This document shows, piece by piece, positions 52,132-61,609 of a stretch of DNA of 64,000 nt (positions within the stretch are counted from its first letter, which is position 1; every line of letters begins with the position of its first letter). Origin of the DNA: Ktedonosporobacter rubrisoli (GTDB lineage Bacteria; Chloroflexota; Ktedonobacteria; Ktedonobacterales; Ktedonobacteraceae); the NCBI RefSeq assembly GCF_004208415.1, contig NZ_CP035758.1, positions 3,968,001 to 4,032,000 on the forward strand, given 5' to 3'. Below the pieces are notes generated by a model that saw nothing but the letters and a program-made list of their open reading frames with translations, did no database searches and was not told the origin of the DNA. The position numbers and the translations under genes are program-made.

Positions 52132-53133
52132 CTAGCGCCCCCAGCGCAAGGCGGGTGTATGCACAGGGGCATCCCAGTAGCGAAACAGCTCTTCATCAAG
52201 GCGCAGCAGGGTAATTGAGCAGCCTGCCATCTCCAGGGAAGTAATGTAGTTGCCAACCAGCGAGCGCGCTATGGCAATATTTTTTCCATTGAGGATACGC
52301 TGTAAGGCATCAAAGACAATGTATAGCTCGATTAACGGAGTTCCGCCCATCCCATTCACAAAGGCCAGGACCTGATCACCAGCTTTGAGGCCCAGATCTT
52401 CAATAATGGGCGTGGCTAGCATCTCGGTAATTTCGGCGGCCGAAGCCAACTTTACGCGCCTGCGCCCTGGCTCGCCATGGATGCCTATGCCAATCTCCAT
52501 CTCATCCTCACCAAGCTCAAAGGTTGGCTTCCCAGCGGCTGGAACCGTACAGGGAGTCAAAGCCATGCCCATACTGCGCCCCTGCTTATTCACTTTGCGC
52601 GCCAGCTCAGCCACCTGCTCCAATGGAGCTTTCGTCTCTGCCAGGCCACCTACTATCTTCTCTAACAGGACTGTCACGCCAACGCCGCGCCTGCCAGCCG
52701 TATAGAGGCTATCCTGCACTGCCACATCATCATTAGTCACCACGCTCTCTACTTTTATCCCCTCGGCATCGGCCAGTTCGGCGGCCATCTCGAAGTTAAG
52801 CACATCTCCTGTATAATTCTTGACAATATGCAGCACGCCGACCCCACCATTGACGGCTTTGGTCGCTGCAAGCATCTGATCAGGAACAGGCGAAGTAAAA
52901 ACGGCGCCGGGACAGGCTGCATCAAGCATCCCTGCTCCAACAAAGCCTCCGTGCATTGGCTCATGTCCACTGCCACCACCCGAAATAACGCCTACCTTGC
53001 CCTGGATAGGGGCATCTTTGCGTATGATGATTTGCTGCTCAATATCTACGCGAATGAGATCAGGATGAGCAACGGCCATACCTGCCAACGCTTCTTTCAC
53101 AACGTCTTCTGGCTTATTGATTAGCTTCTTCAC
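52132..53133 (-). CDS. dhaK: Dihydroxyacetone kinase subunit DhaK
   Basis: The 333-residue subunit binds dihydroxyacetone covalently by a His in GIGIHGEPG (H219) and has the substrate-pocket motif SGGGSGHEPMHGGFVG (51-66). With DhaL it makes DHAP. The gene is 64 bp upstream of dhaL on the same strand. Confidence 0.93.
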   Translation of the reverse strand: MKKLINKPEDVVKEALAGMAVAHPDLIRVDIEQQIIIRKDAPIQGKVGVISGGGSGHEPMHGGFVGAGMLDAACPGAVFTSPVPDQMLAATKAVNGGVGVLHIVKNYTGDVLNFEMAAELADAEGIKVESVVTNDDVAVQDSLYTAGRRGVGVTVLLEKIVGGLAETKAPLEQVAELARKVNKQGRSMGMALTPCTVPAAGKPTFELGEDEMEIGIGIHGEPGRRRVKLASAAEITEMLATPIIEDLGLKAGDQVLAFVNGMGGTPLIELYIVFDALQRILNGKNIAIARSLVGNYITSLEMAGCSITLLRLDEELFRYWDAPVHTPALRWGR

Positions 53134-53162
53134 AGTGCTTTCCTCCCTTGGATATATTAAGA

Positions 53163-53192
53163 ACCAACCTCTTATGTTAGCACTGGGTTGGT
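53163..53192 (-). terminator. Hairpin between glpD and dhaK
   Basis: ACCAACC (53163-53169) and GGTTGGT (53186-53192) form a 7-bp stem. In the minus direction TTCTTAATAT follows. It may reduce read-through from glpD into dhaKL. Confidence 0.45.
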
Positions 53193-53228
53193 CCTGATCC
53201 GACGCCTCATTCGCCTTCCATCAGAGTA

Positions 53229-54910
53229 TCACATAGCCTGCTCGCAAGCAATCTGGCTCTCAATCAAGCTGCGATAATCGTTACTCATAGACTGCTGTTG
53301 TAGAGGCGACCAGTTATGCTCTTGCGCCATTATCGACACCACCTCATCAATTATACCCAGGCCGCGCTGCTGATCTACCAGCACTATTGGCATCCGACGA
53401 CCCAGCACATCATAGGGCGTCATGGCCATTTCCTGACGGCAGACATAGGCGACCTCCGCACGAATGTAGGGCAAATCTGCAATGAGCCTCTCACCGGAGG
53501 CCGCGTTGTTTTCGACCATGGAGAGAAGCGCCTTTGCCTCAGTGCCATAGCTCATCCCTAGATGTTCTATAATCTGTGCATCCAGGCCTAGCGCCGTGCC
53601 TTTGCGCTGTAGTTCGGTATACGCGGCCGGCCAGCCAGCGCTGCCCAGGAGGGGTAGATGCTGCGTTGGATGCAGCGGACGTGCCCCATCGCGCCGATTC
53701 AATACATCTACAGTATCCTGAGCCATCCGGCGATATGTTGTCAGCTTCCCTCCTACAATAGAAACTAGCCCCGCTGGGCTCTGTAATACAGCATGCGTAC
53801 GCGACAAGCGGGCTGTAGAATGTTCGGAACTGCGCGAGCTTACCAGAGGCCGATAGCCGGCATAGACACTGATGATATCAGCCTCGGTTAGATTGACAGA
53901 TAGGTAGCGATTGAGGTGCTTAAGAAGATAAGCAACATCTTCCTTGCTCGCTGTTGGGTGGTTCAGATCTCCCGAGCCGGTATCCGTCGTTCCATAAATC
54001 GCACGTGTTTCCCACGGAACTATAAAAAGAATACGTTTATCGTCAGTCTCCGGCAGCACAATCGCCTCGTCCCCCAGTCCAATATCCTTACGTGAGAGGA
54101 CCAGGTGCACACCCTTGCTTGGTTCAACGCTTACCTGTGGCTCCAGGCCTGTCATAGCCTCTACCTGTTCTGAAAACACGCCAGTTGCATTGACAATATG
54201 GCGGGCCCGCAGTATCAGCTCACCTTCCTCAAGCCGATTTTGGACCCGTGCCCCCGCACTTTCTCTCGCTCCTCGACAAAACCTGTGACTTCAGCATAGT
54301 TGGCAATGACGGCCCCAGAACGCGCCGCCGTCCGTAAAAGGGTGATGGTGAGACGAGCATCGTTAGTCTGCGCATCATAATAAATGAAACCTTGCTGCAG
54401 CCCATTGCTCAGCAGCAAAGGGGCTAGCTTTAAGACTTGCTCGCGGCTGATATGCCGATGCATACGCACATTACGCCGGCCTGCCAACAAATCATACATG
54501 CCAAGCCCGCTACGTAAAAGCCAGCTCATGCCGATGCCGCCAGGAGTTGTAAAAGGTATACCGACTGGATGCCGATCTCCTTCATAGATTGGCAAAACAA
54601 AGGCTAGGGGATGCACAAGAAAAGAGGCATTTTGCAGGAGCAGGCCGCGCTCTACCAGGGCTTCGCGCACGAGAGCAAAATCAAAATTGGGCAAATAGCG
54701 TATTCCGCCATGCACCAATTTGGTCGATTTACTGCTAGTGCCGCTGGCGAAATCGCCCTTCTCCACAAGAGCTACGGAATAGCCACGCATCACGGCATCC
54801 AGGGCTACACCAGCGCCTGTCACTCCGCCGCCAATCACCAGCACATCAAATTGCTCATGTGCCATCAAAGCCAGATTTTGCGCGCGTGTAGTTGATGATA
54901 ATGGCAACAT
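53229..54910 (-). pseudogene. glpD: Glycerol-3-phosphate dehydrogenase, aerobic FAD type (frameshifted)
   Basis: The N-terminal part has the FAD motif FDVLVIGGGVTGAGVALDA, then VHGGIRYL and the family middle region. The frame breaks in a run of five G (plus-strand C 54251-54255). Adding one base gives ...EKVRGARVQNRLEEGELILR, then ARHIVNATGVFSEQ and the intact C-terminal part, ~560 residues, the normal GlpD size. GlpD oxidises glycerol-3-phosphate to DHAP at the membrane. The start at 54910 fits the usual 'R..NL..MA.E.FDVLVIGGG' N-terminus. The single-base loss may be sequence error. Confidence 0.88.
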
Positions 54911-54921
54911 ATGCTATTGCA

Positions 54922-54986
54922 GATATACGAAGGGTATGCCATAACAGCGACACGGGAAAAGCCTGCTAGCATACCCTCATATATCC
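54922..54986 (-). promoter_or_regulatory. Inverted repeat in the glpF-glpD gap
   Basis: GATATACGAAGGGTATGC (54922-54939) is nearly the inverse of GCATACCCTCATATATCC (54969-54986). The stem is just upstream of the glpD start, where a GlpP-responsive leader element could sit. Confidence 0.4.
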
Positions 54987-55015
54987 TATCCTTTCATAAC
55001 CTTGACTAAAGAAGC

Positions 55016-55903
55016 TCAGTCAGCCGGCTCTTCTCGCACAGCCTCACCTCTTACCTCAGAAGTACCGGAAGGCAACAAACCTCTGGCTATCAACACTTTG
55101 TGAACCGTGAAATCGTAAATTAAGGCACCTACGACCCCTCCTGCCAGCGGCCCAATAATCGGAATCCAGAAGTAGAAGCCCGGGCCTGGAATAGCCACAG
55201 GACCCCAACCAGCAATAAGCGCAAACAAGCGAGGGCCAAAATCACGTGCAGGGTTGATGGCATATCCGGTATTGAGGCCGAAGGAAAGACCGATTGCCAC
55301 GATGAGCAGGCCAATGATCATCGGGTTCAGATTGGCCTGAACTGGCTGGTTGCGCAGATCTACAATGGCAAAGATTAAACCTACCAGCAGAGCAGTGCCA
55401 ACAAATTCATCGCAAAACGCGCCGAATACGCCGACAAAGGGTTTCGCGTAGGTATAGAACACGACACCTGCGCCGATCGGATTCGCTGGTGGACCGGCCA
55501 CATTACGCACAATATGGTTGATGGTCTCATAATTAACCAGCGCTCCTTGATAAACAAAGAAGAGGATTGCGGCGGCAATAAAAGCGCCAAGCACCTGAGC
55601 AACCCAGTAAGGAATCACCTTGCTCCAGGGCAACTTTCCACGTACAGCAAAGGCCAGCGTTACGGCCGGATTAATGTGAGCTCCACTTACGGCTCCCGCG
55701 ATGTAAATACCCAGCATTACGGCCAATCCCCAGCCCCAGGCAATCACCATCCAGTTTAAGGAAACAAACTGTCCAAAGAATATCATACTTGCTACGCATC
55801 CATCACCAAAAAGAAGGAGCACTAGAGTGCCAAAGAATTCCGCAATCAGCTCCCCAAAGGTGCCTGCTAAGGCTGTGGGCCTGTTTATTGATTGACTCGC
55901 CAT
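55016..55903 (-). CDS. glpF: Glycerol uptake facilitator (aquaglyceroporin)
   Basis: The 295-residue MIP channel has six TM helices and the two NPA boxes, SGAHINPAVTLAF (78-80) and YAINPARDFGPR (217-219). The Asp after the second box (D221) and the larger extracellular loop are typical of glycerol facilitators rather than water channels. A polar C-terminal tail follows. It lies between glpK and glpD. Confidence 0.93.
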   Translation of the reverse strand: MASQSINRPTALAGTFGELIAEFFGTLVLLLFGDGCVASMIFFGQFVSLNWMVIAWGWGLAVMLGIYIAGAVSGAHINPAVTLAFAVRGKLPWSKVIPYWVAQVLGAFIAAAILFFVYQGALVNYETINHIVRNVAGPPANPIGAGVVFYTYAKPFVGVFGAFCDEFVGTALLVGLIFAIVDLRNQPVQANLNPMIIGLLIVAIGLSFGLNTGYAINPARDFGPRLFALIAGWGPVAIPGPGFYFWIPIIGPLAGGVVGALIYDFTVHKVLIARGLLPSGTSEVRGEAVREEPAD

Positions 55904-56061
55904 AGGTACTCACCCCATTTCCATTATTGGAAAGTAGCGTCTACACAGCTTTCACCCTACGTAAATCACCGTTTCAAGTAACATACTACGGAACTTGACG
56001 CACTACTGTGGTACCAGAGAATTCGTTTGCTTCCGCGAAACACACTCCAGAAAAACTCAGC

Positions 56062-57555
56062 TCAAGCTTTCTCCCAATTACGCGACCTTTCAACAGCTCG
56101 CTTCCAGCCAGCATAGAGGCTATCGCGTCGCTCAGAGCTCATCTGCGGCTCAAATGTGCGATCCACGGCCCATTGCTCAGCTACTTCTTGCGGACTCCCC
56201 CAAAAGCCGGTGGCCAGACCTGCCAGATAGGCTGCCCCTAACGCTGTGGTCTCGGCGATTTTTGGCCGCTGCACAGCTACGCCAAGAATATCAGCCTGGA
56301 ATTGCATGAGCAGGTTATTGACTACCGCACCTCCATCCACGCGCAGAGTTTTCACGCTCACGCCGCTATCGGCAGTCATAGCCTCCAGGACATCTCGCGT
56401 CTGATAGCACATGGCCTCCAGGGTTGCACGCGCCATGTGACCCAGAGTAGACCCTCTGGTAAGCCCAACAATCGTGCCGCGGGCATAGGGGTCCCAATAC
56501 GGCGCACCTAACCCAACAAAGGCAGGAACCAGATACACCCCTCCGTTGTCAGGAACCGTGTCCGCCAGTTGCTCGACATCTGCACTACTTTGAATTGCTC
56601 TCAGACCGTCACGCAGCCATTGCACAGCAGCCCCTGTGATGAAGATGCTACCTTCAAGAGCATAAACAGTCTCGTTATCCATTCGCCAGCCAATGGTCGT
56701 CAACAATCCGCTCTTCGAAGGCACGGCCCTGTTCCCGGTATTCATCAACATAAAGCTGCCGGTACCATACGTATTTTTTGCCATACCCACCTCAAAGCAA
56801 GCCTGGCCAAAGGTTGCGGCCTGCTGATCCCCAGCATCACCGGCCAGCTTAATTGCTCCTCCCAAAAACTCTTGATTGGTCTCCCCATACACGGCACTCG
56901 ATGGCATCACCTGGGGCAACATCGCACGCGGCACACCGAGCTCTTTAAGGATCACATCGTCCCAATCTTGCTTATAGATGTTATACAGGAGAGTGCGTGA
57001 GGCATTAGAAGGTTCGGTTACATGGAGGCGTCCCCCGGAAAGGCGCCACATTAAAAATGTATCCACATTGCCAAAGAGCGCCTCGCCGCGCTCAGCCTTC
57101 TCGCGAACACCGGGAACATTATCAAGAATCCACTTCACCTTGGTTCCTGAGAAATAGGCGTCTGTTACCAGGCCTGTGCGCTCGCGGATCTCTTTATCGA
57201 AGCCTTTAGCTTTTAGCGCGTCACAGATGGGGACTGTAAGTCGGCTCTGCCAAACGATAGCATTATAGACAGGTTTGCCTGTGCTTTTCTCCCAGACAAG
57301 TGTCGTCTCCCGCTGATTGGCAATCCCTATCGCGGCTATATCTGCGGCCGAGGCGCCAATTTTTCGCATTGTTTCCTGAGCCACTAAGAGCTGGCTTGAC
57401 CAGATTGCCTCGGGATCATGCTCAACCAAACCTGGAGCTGGATAAATCTGTGGGAACTCCTGTTGTGCCACACTGGCTATTTCACCGGCATGGTTAAAGA
57501 GGATTGCGCGCGAGCTGGTAGTGCCCTGATCCAGGGCGAGCACATATCTTGCCAT
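56062..57555 (-). CDS. glpK: Glycerol kinase
   Basis: The 497-residue FGGY kinase phosphorylates glycerol. It has ALDQGTTSSRAI, IANQRETT, the substrate Asp in GDAGDQQAATFGQ, YGTGSFMLMNTG and LRVDGGAVVNNLLMQFQADI. The family's WQDRR motif is changed to WQSRLT here, a conservative oddity at the glycerol site worth noting. AAGGAG precedes the ATG. It is first in the kinase/facilitator/dehydrogenase order after glpP. Confidence 0.95.
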   Translation of the reverse strand: MARYVLALDQGTTSSRAILFNHAGEIASVAQQEFPQIYPAPGLVEHDPEAIWSSQLLVAQETMRKIGASAADIAAIGIANQRETTLVWEKSTGKPVYNAIVWQSRLTVPICDALKAKGFDKEIRERTGLVTDAYFSGTKVKWILDNVPGVREKAERGEALFGNVDTFLMWRLSGGRLHVTEPSNASRTLLYNIYKQDWDDVILKELGVPRAMLPQVMPSSAVYGETNQEFLGGAIKLAGDAGDQQAATFGQACFEVGMAKNTYGTGSFMLMNTGNRAVPSKSGLLTTIGWRMDNETVYALEGSIFITGAAVQWLRDGLRAIQSSADVEQLADTVPDNGGVYLVPAFVGLGAPYWDPYARGTIVGLTRGSTLGHMARATLEAMCYQTRDVLEAMTADSGVSVKTLRVDGGAVVNNLLMQFQADILGVAVQRPKIAETTALGAAYLAGLATGFWGSPQEVAEQWAVDRTFEPQMSSERRDSLYAGWKRAVERSRNWEKA

Positions 57556-57854
57556 AACGACTCCTTGCGTACCACTAACACCCGATTACACCTTAGCACT
57601 ATACAAACTATCGAAGATTGTGTGGTCTCTACAGCAAGAGCAATACATTTTTCTAAATGGGCAGTGATCTCCCTTGCTCCTGGCTCATTTCTTTCCACAC
57701 GTCTCTATAGCACGCTTGGTTACTCGCAGACTTTTAGCTTCTGGCCCCCCATATGTGCGTTTTGCCTTAGCTCCACAAACAGAAAAAAGTTGCTGCTCGC
57801 TCCGCCAGCCCACAGCTTCATTGCCCCCAGGATGCCCCTGGCGTATTCGCCTGA
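57556..57854 (-). other. glpP-glpK spacer, possible leader
   Basis: A 7-bp stem (CGCCAG region near 57835 with CTGGCG near 57803) followed by a T6 run (plus A 57783-57788) could be a weak leader terminator before glpK. It is less convincing than the hairpin before glpP. No gene is seen. Confidence 0.35.
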
Positions 57855-58436
57855 TTAGCGCCATAATTCAGAGCGCGCAACGGCTATGCCTGCGGCTCCG
57901 GCATCGAGTACGGCTTGTAGTTGCTGCCGAGTCTGCAATAAGCCAGAGCCAATGAAAGGAACCGGCAATGGCCTGGACAAACTTTTTATAACGTATGGGA
58001 TGACTGGAGCCGGTGAAATATTGAGCATATCAACATGCTGCGCAACAACTGATTGCAGAGCTGTCTCTAAACCAGTTGAATCGACGGCAAACATGCGCTG
58101 AATAGTCTCTAAACCGATTGCTTTCCCCAGAGCCAAAATACGTGGATTATTAGACATTATGCCCGCAACATGAAAATACTGTGCCAGCAGGCCCAGACCC
58201 GCCTCATCGGGATAAATACCATCCAGCTGGTCTACATTAATATAAATTGCGAGGCTGCGTTGATGTGCTTGCCCCAACAAAGGAGTAAAATCAAATAAAT
58301 CGCAATGCCGTAATAAGATAGAGTTTACTTGCTGTAAGCGTAAGACCTGCATAAATTGGAGGCGATTCTCAACGATCGGGATGGTCTTATGTTGAGCTAG
58401 ACGGTCTGGCAACAATTGTATCTGTCGGACAAGCAT
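57855..58436 (-). CDS. glpP: Glycerol-3-phosphate-responsive antiterminator GlpP
   Basis: The 193-residue protein matches the GlpP family: LLRHCDLFDFTPLLGQAHQR, then AIYINVDQLDGIYPDEAGLG, VAGIMSNNPRILALGKAIGL, TIQRMFAVDSTGLETAL and PFIGSGLLQTRQQLQAVLDA with GAAGIAVARSELW. In Bacillus, GlpP bound to glycerol-3-phosphate lets RNA polymerase read past leader terminators of glp genes. The start at 58436 has GAGGTG six bases upstream. It precedes glpK and is behind a terminator-like hairpin and a good promoter. Confidence 0.87.
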   Translation of the reverse strand: MLVRQIQLLPDRLAQHKTIPIVENRLQFMQVLRLQQVNSILLRHCDLFDFTPLLGQAHQRSLAIYINVDQLDGIYPDEAGLGLLAQYFHVAGIMSNNPRILALGKAIGLETIQRMFAVDSTGLETALQSVVAQHVDMLNISPAPVIPYVIKSLSRPLPVPFIGSGLLQTRQQLQAVLDAGAAGIAVARSELWR

Positions 58437-58472
58437 GCTGCACCTCGCTTTAGCAGTCAAAAATAACAAAGC

Positions 58473-58497
58473 CCTAAGCCCTCTCATAGGGCTCAGG
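58473..58497 (-). terminator. Terminator-like hairpin in the glpP leader (candidate antitermination site)
   Basis: CCTAAGCCCT (58473-58482) and AGGGCTCAGG (58488-58497) form a 10-bp stem (one G-U pair in RNA) with loop CTCAT. In the minus direction GCTTTGTTATTTTTG follows, then the glpP ribosome site. The hairpin lies between the promoter at 58715-58743 and the glpP start. Confidence 0.7.
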
Positions 58498-58714
58498 ACT
58501 TTTCATTTCACTGTCCTCTGGCATTATGAGTGTATTCTGATGACTTCTGGCTCTATATGGGTGCAAGTTAATTGGGTAATACGAAAAATATAGAGCCTGC
58601 TCCGGTTATCTTCTCTTCCACAATTTCCTGTGGTACTAGCCGGGATGGTAGTTGGAAGTTCTACACAACGAGTTCTTCTGTCTCTTAACAACTATGAAGT
58701 ATTGATATATACAG

Positions 58715-58743
58715 ATATTACTTGCTGCCATTTTCTTTGTCAA
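58715..58743 (-). promoter_or_regulatory. Promoter of the glp operon
   Basis: On the minus strand TTGACA (plus 58738-58743), a 17-base spacer, then TAATAT (plus 58715-58720). The transcript would have a leader of about 270 bases before glpP. Confidence 0.6.
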
Positions 58744-59014
58744 GTAGGCTTTAGCCTCTCTGTTGGACTTTCCAGTTCTCGTTCTTGGGCTGCCTGACTG
58801 TGGCGAGGAGAAAAGGAAAGCGGAAGCGCTGGGCCAAGCTGAGCCCCTCATCAGCCCTTTTTTGGCTATGTGGAAAGCCTTGAGCCCCAGGTAAGAAGGT
58901 AGTTACATATATAATGCTATACAGAAGAAGAGGAAGAGCGATAAGCCTCAGTAAGCTCTTTAATAATACAGCCTTATAGCTCGATCCAGTAAGCCTCTAG
59001 TACTGTTACATCAT

Positions 59015-59680
59015 TTATACAGTTGAAATCTTTTGCCCAATTTTGCGCTCGGTTCCCTTGAGCAAACGCCCAATATTATCATAATGGAAGAGAATAACTA
59101 AAGTTGGTCCAATCAGCATAAATATCAGGTTAGGCAAGCTGACCTTAGCAATAAATGTTGGCTGAGATAGTCCGATGAAGAAGAAAATAAGCCCACAGAC
59201 GATTGTGGTTAAACATCCAACAATTGAGCCCAACGAGACATAGCGTGAGATGGCAATCGTTCCAAGCGTTGTAATCAAGCCGATCACAAAGGTCAAAGGG
59301 GAGATAAGCAGGAGGGCACCGCTACCGGTCAGCACTCCTCGCCCTCCTCTAAAGCCGATAAAAAGGGGAAAGCAGTGGCCCAACAAGGCAGTCAGAGCGG
59401 CTAGCATCGGTCCCCAGCCCGCAGCATAAAAAAAGGGAACCAGTAAGGATAGAAGCGTTGGTAACACGCCTTTAGTAAGGTCAAAGAGAAAGACAATGAG
59501 CGCTGGTATTTTCCCCAGGGTACGTAGCACATTGGTAGCGCCTATTTTATGGCTGCCATATGCGCGTATATCGAAATCCTTACCCCGCAAAATCTTCCCC
59601 ATCCAATAACCAGCCGGTATTGACCCCCAGAGATAACCGATGCAGGCAATCAGTACGAGTTGCAACAAAAAAATTATCAT
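59015..59680 (-). CDS. plsY: Glycerol-3-phosphate acyltransferase PlsY
   Basis: The 221-residue membrane enzyme transfers acyl from acyl-phosphate to glycerol-3-phosphate, making lysophosphatidic acid. Motifs are GYLWGSIPAGYWMGK, AYGSHKIGATNVLRTLG and GHCFPLFIGFRGGRGV (the conserved Gly/Arg loop). It has about five TM helices. The start at 59680 is set by GGAGGAGGT just upstream. It uses the same metabolite as the glp operon next door. Confidence 0.93.
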   Translation of the reverse strand: MIIFLLQLVLIACIGYLWGSIPAGYWMGKILRGKDFDIRAYGSHKIGATNVLRTLGKIPALIVFLFDLTKGVLPTLLSLLVPFFYAAGWGPMLAALTALLGHCFPLFIGFRGGRGVLTGSGALLLISPLTFVIGLITTLGTIAISRYVSLGSIVGCLTTIVCGLIFFFIGLSQPTFIAKVSLPNLIFMLIGPTLVILFHYDNIGRLLKGTERKIGQKISTV

Positions 59681-59863
59681 GGGACCTCCTCCAGGCATCT
59701 GCAACCAGCGCAAGCGTGACGCAAAGTTATGTCCTGCGAATTCTAAGCAGATAAATTAAATATACACGATACGCTGGCGTCCATTCCAGTCCCCAGCAAG
59801 AATGGGCGGCCATCAGCATATCATCGAGAGAGCAAAGCTTGCCTTCGGCCACCCTTATTTTTC

Positions 59864-60865
59864 TCAGTCTATAGCCCCTCCACATAGACTGCAGAAGCGC
59901 TGATTCATCTGATCGCGACCACAATGGGGGCAGCGTATCAATTGGGGAGTAGTAGATCCGGCGGTATTGCTTCCCGGTGTACTCCCATTACTATCAGCAC
60001 GAGCGGTTGTTGGAGTATGCGGATAGTGCCCCTGAAGGGCGTTCTTGTATTCCTGGCCTTCTGACCAGTTCATGATTTCACGGGCGCGCACAATGGTCAA
60101 GGGATGGCTGACAGAGGTGACAAGCAGTAATTTATACATGCGATCAAGCAGATTAACGTCTACATCTTGATAAAGATCGGCTTGTTTCAAGAACTCCTGC
60201 GCGTTCATCTGATCCCGTTGAAACAGCGTGCCACCAGCTAATTTCATCATCAAGGTGAGCATTACATGCGGATCTTGCATTACTAAGAGCGCGGAACGAT
60301 CGGCGGTAAATTCTGATTTACGATCCCATTCGAGCAATGCAGCTTCCAGCGTTCTGCCAATCAGCCGGCCCAGTCCCAGTGTCATATCTCCGACAATTGT
60401 TAGCAGCAGACTGATGCAGCGTGCCATCGTTTTATAGAGCACATGGCCAGACTTAATGTGGCCCAACTCGTGGGCAATCACAGCCATGACCTCATCTTCA
60501 TTCATCAGATCGAGCAAACCAGTGGTGACCACGATATAAGGATGGTCATGCCCGCTCGTATACGCATTAGGGACAGGGTATTGCGCCACATATAGTTCTG
60601 GCTCGCGGACATCGAGAATAGCGCATGCTTCCTGTAACTGAGTGTATAGCTGGGGACATTGGGTAGAAGTAACGCGTACGGTTTGGGCGACATTCTGAAT
60701 ATAAGCAACGCGTTCAGGAAATAACTCAATAAACTTCCGTACCACAATATCCAGCCCTGGGACCTTTTGCAGTGTACTGAGGGCAACGCGATCGTATGGA
60801 TGCTGCAGCATCACCGGGTCCAGCCCTGGGAAACGTCGTCTTGCCTTTGACTGATTGGTAGACAT
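59864..60865 (-). CDS. M48 family metallopeptidase with C-terminal zinc ribbon
   Basis: The 333-residue protein has the zinc-protease motif HELGH (132-136) in MAVIAHELGHIKSGH, the third ligand in WDRKSEFTADRSAL, and membrane-contact segments around CISLLLTIVGDMTLGLG. A disordered Gly/Ser/Thr linker leads to a C-terminal zinc ribbon CPHCGRDQMNQRFCSLCG. This is the HtpX/M48B-like group, often used in membrane-protein quality control. The zinc ribbon may mediate oligomer or partner contact. The gene is single. Confidence 0.88.
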   Translation of the reverse strand: MSTNQSKARRRFPGLDPVMLQHPYDRVALSTLQKVPGLDIVVRKFIELFPERVAYIQNVAQTVRVTSTQCPQLYTQLQEACAILDVREPELYVAQYPVPNAYTSGHDHPYIVVTTGLLDLMNEDEVMAVIAHELGHIKSGHVLYKTMARCISLLLTIVGDMTLGLGRLIGRTLEAALLEWDRKSEFTADRSALLVMQDPHVMLTLMMKLAGGTLFQRDQMNAQEFLKQADLYQDVDVNLLDRMYKLLLVTSVSHPLTIVRAREIMNWSEGQEYKNALQGHYPHTPTTARADSNGSTPGSNTAGSTTPQLIRCPHCGRDQMNQRFCSLCGGAID

Positions 60866-61609
60866 AAAAGGCTCCTTCCAGGCCCAACAACGACTATTTA
60901 TGCCCGATTAACTTGATACAGAATAGCCTTAATAGCCCTATCGCACATGTTTCATCGTCTCAATTGAGCCATTCTATCGATTCATGAGCATACGCAGAGA
61001 TGCAGATTACTATCTTCAAAAAAGCTTAAAACTGTTAGCCAACAGCCATCATACCGAAGCAGCGAGCTCCTGTCCCCAATCTATGCTTTAACTCCTCTAA
61101 GAAGCTTAACGCCAGGCCTAGACTTAAAATCGCTAGCCCTGGAGCTCTCTGGCCACATTCTATACTCCTGTATAGATCTGATTGAGCAGAGGAGTGCAGA
61201 AGCAGAAGAAATATGGGTAAAAGTTACTTTCTCATTTTAACATGCTCAGCGTTCTCTTATGAAAGCTTTAGCGATTGGCCAGATTGGGGACACCTCCTCA
61301 ATTATACTCTGCTGAGTAATCGGTCTCAAGCACTTCTCCTTACGATTTTATCTACGCTTCAACTTACGCCAGGTTAGTGGAATACTTCTTTTCTCTTTAA
61401 TTACTGGCCCATTGCGCAAGCATAAGCTATTTTTAGTCCAAACATCCATGCTTCCTCACTACCTGCTTCCTCACCTCACCGCGACAAATTTGCGACAAAT
61501 CATCAATATTGCTACGACATCCCTTTGCTAGGATAGGACAAGAAATTTGCCTGTTCATAGAACAGATCATCAATTTCACTATCATAACAATAAGGAATAT
61601 CATCTCCCA
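60866..61609. other. Intergenic before the ABC exporter, with two pairs of direct repeats
   Basis: TGCTTCCTCAC occurs at 61449-61459 and 61464-61474 (15-bp period). GCGACAAAT occurs at 61481-61489 and 61492-61500 (11-bp period, one DNA turn). This is the typical spacing of binding sites for OmpR-type response regulators upstream of Bce-like exporters. No regulator gene is in the window. Confidence 0.45.

Noticed and set aside
58471..58497. Second copy of the 14640-14719 palindrome near 58490
   Set aside because: Both contain GGGCT-type arms, but loop, stem and context differ; the 58473-58497 stem is a simple terminator-like hairpin.
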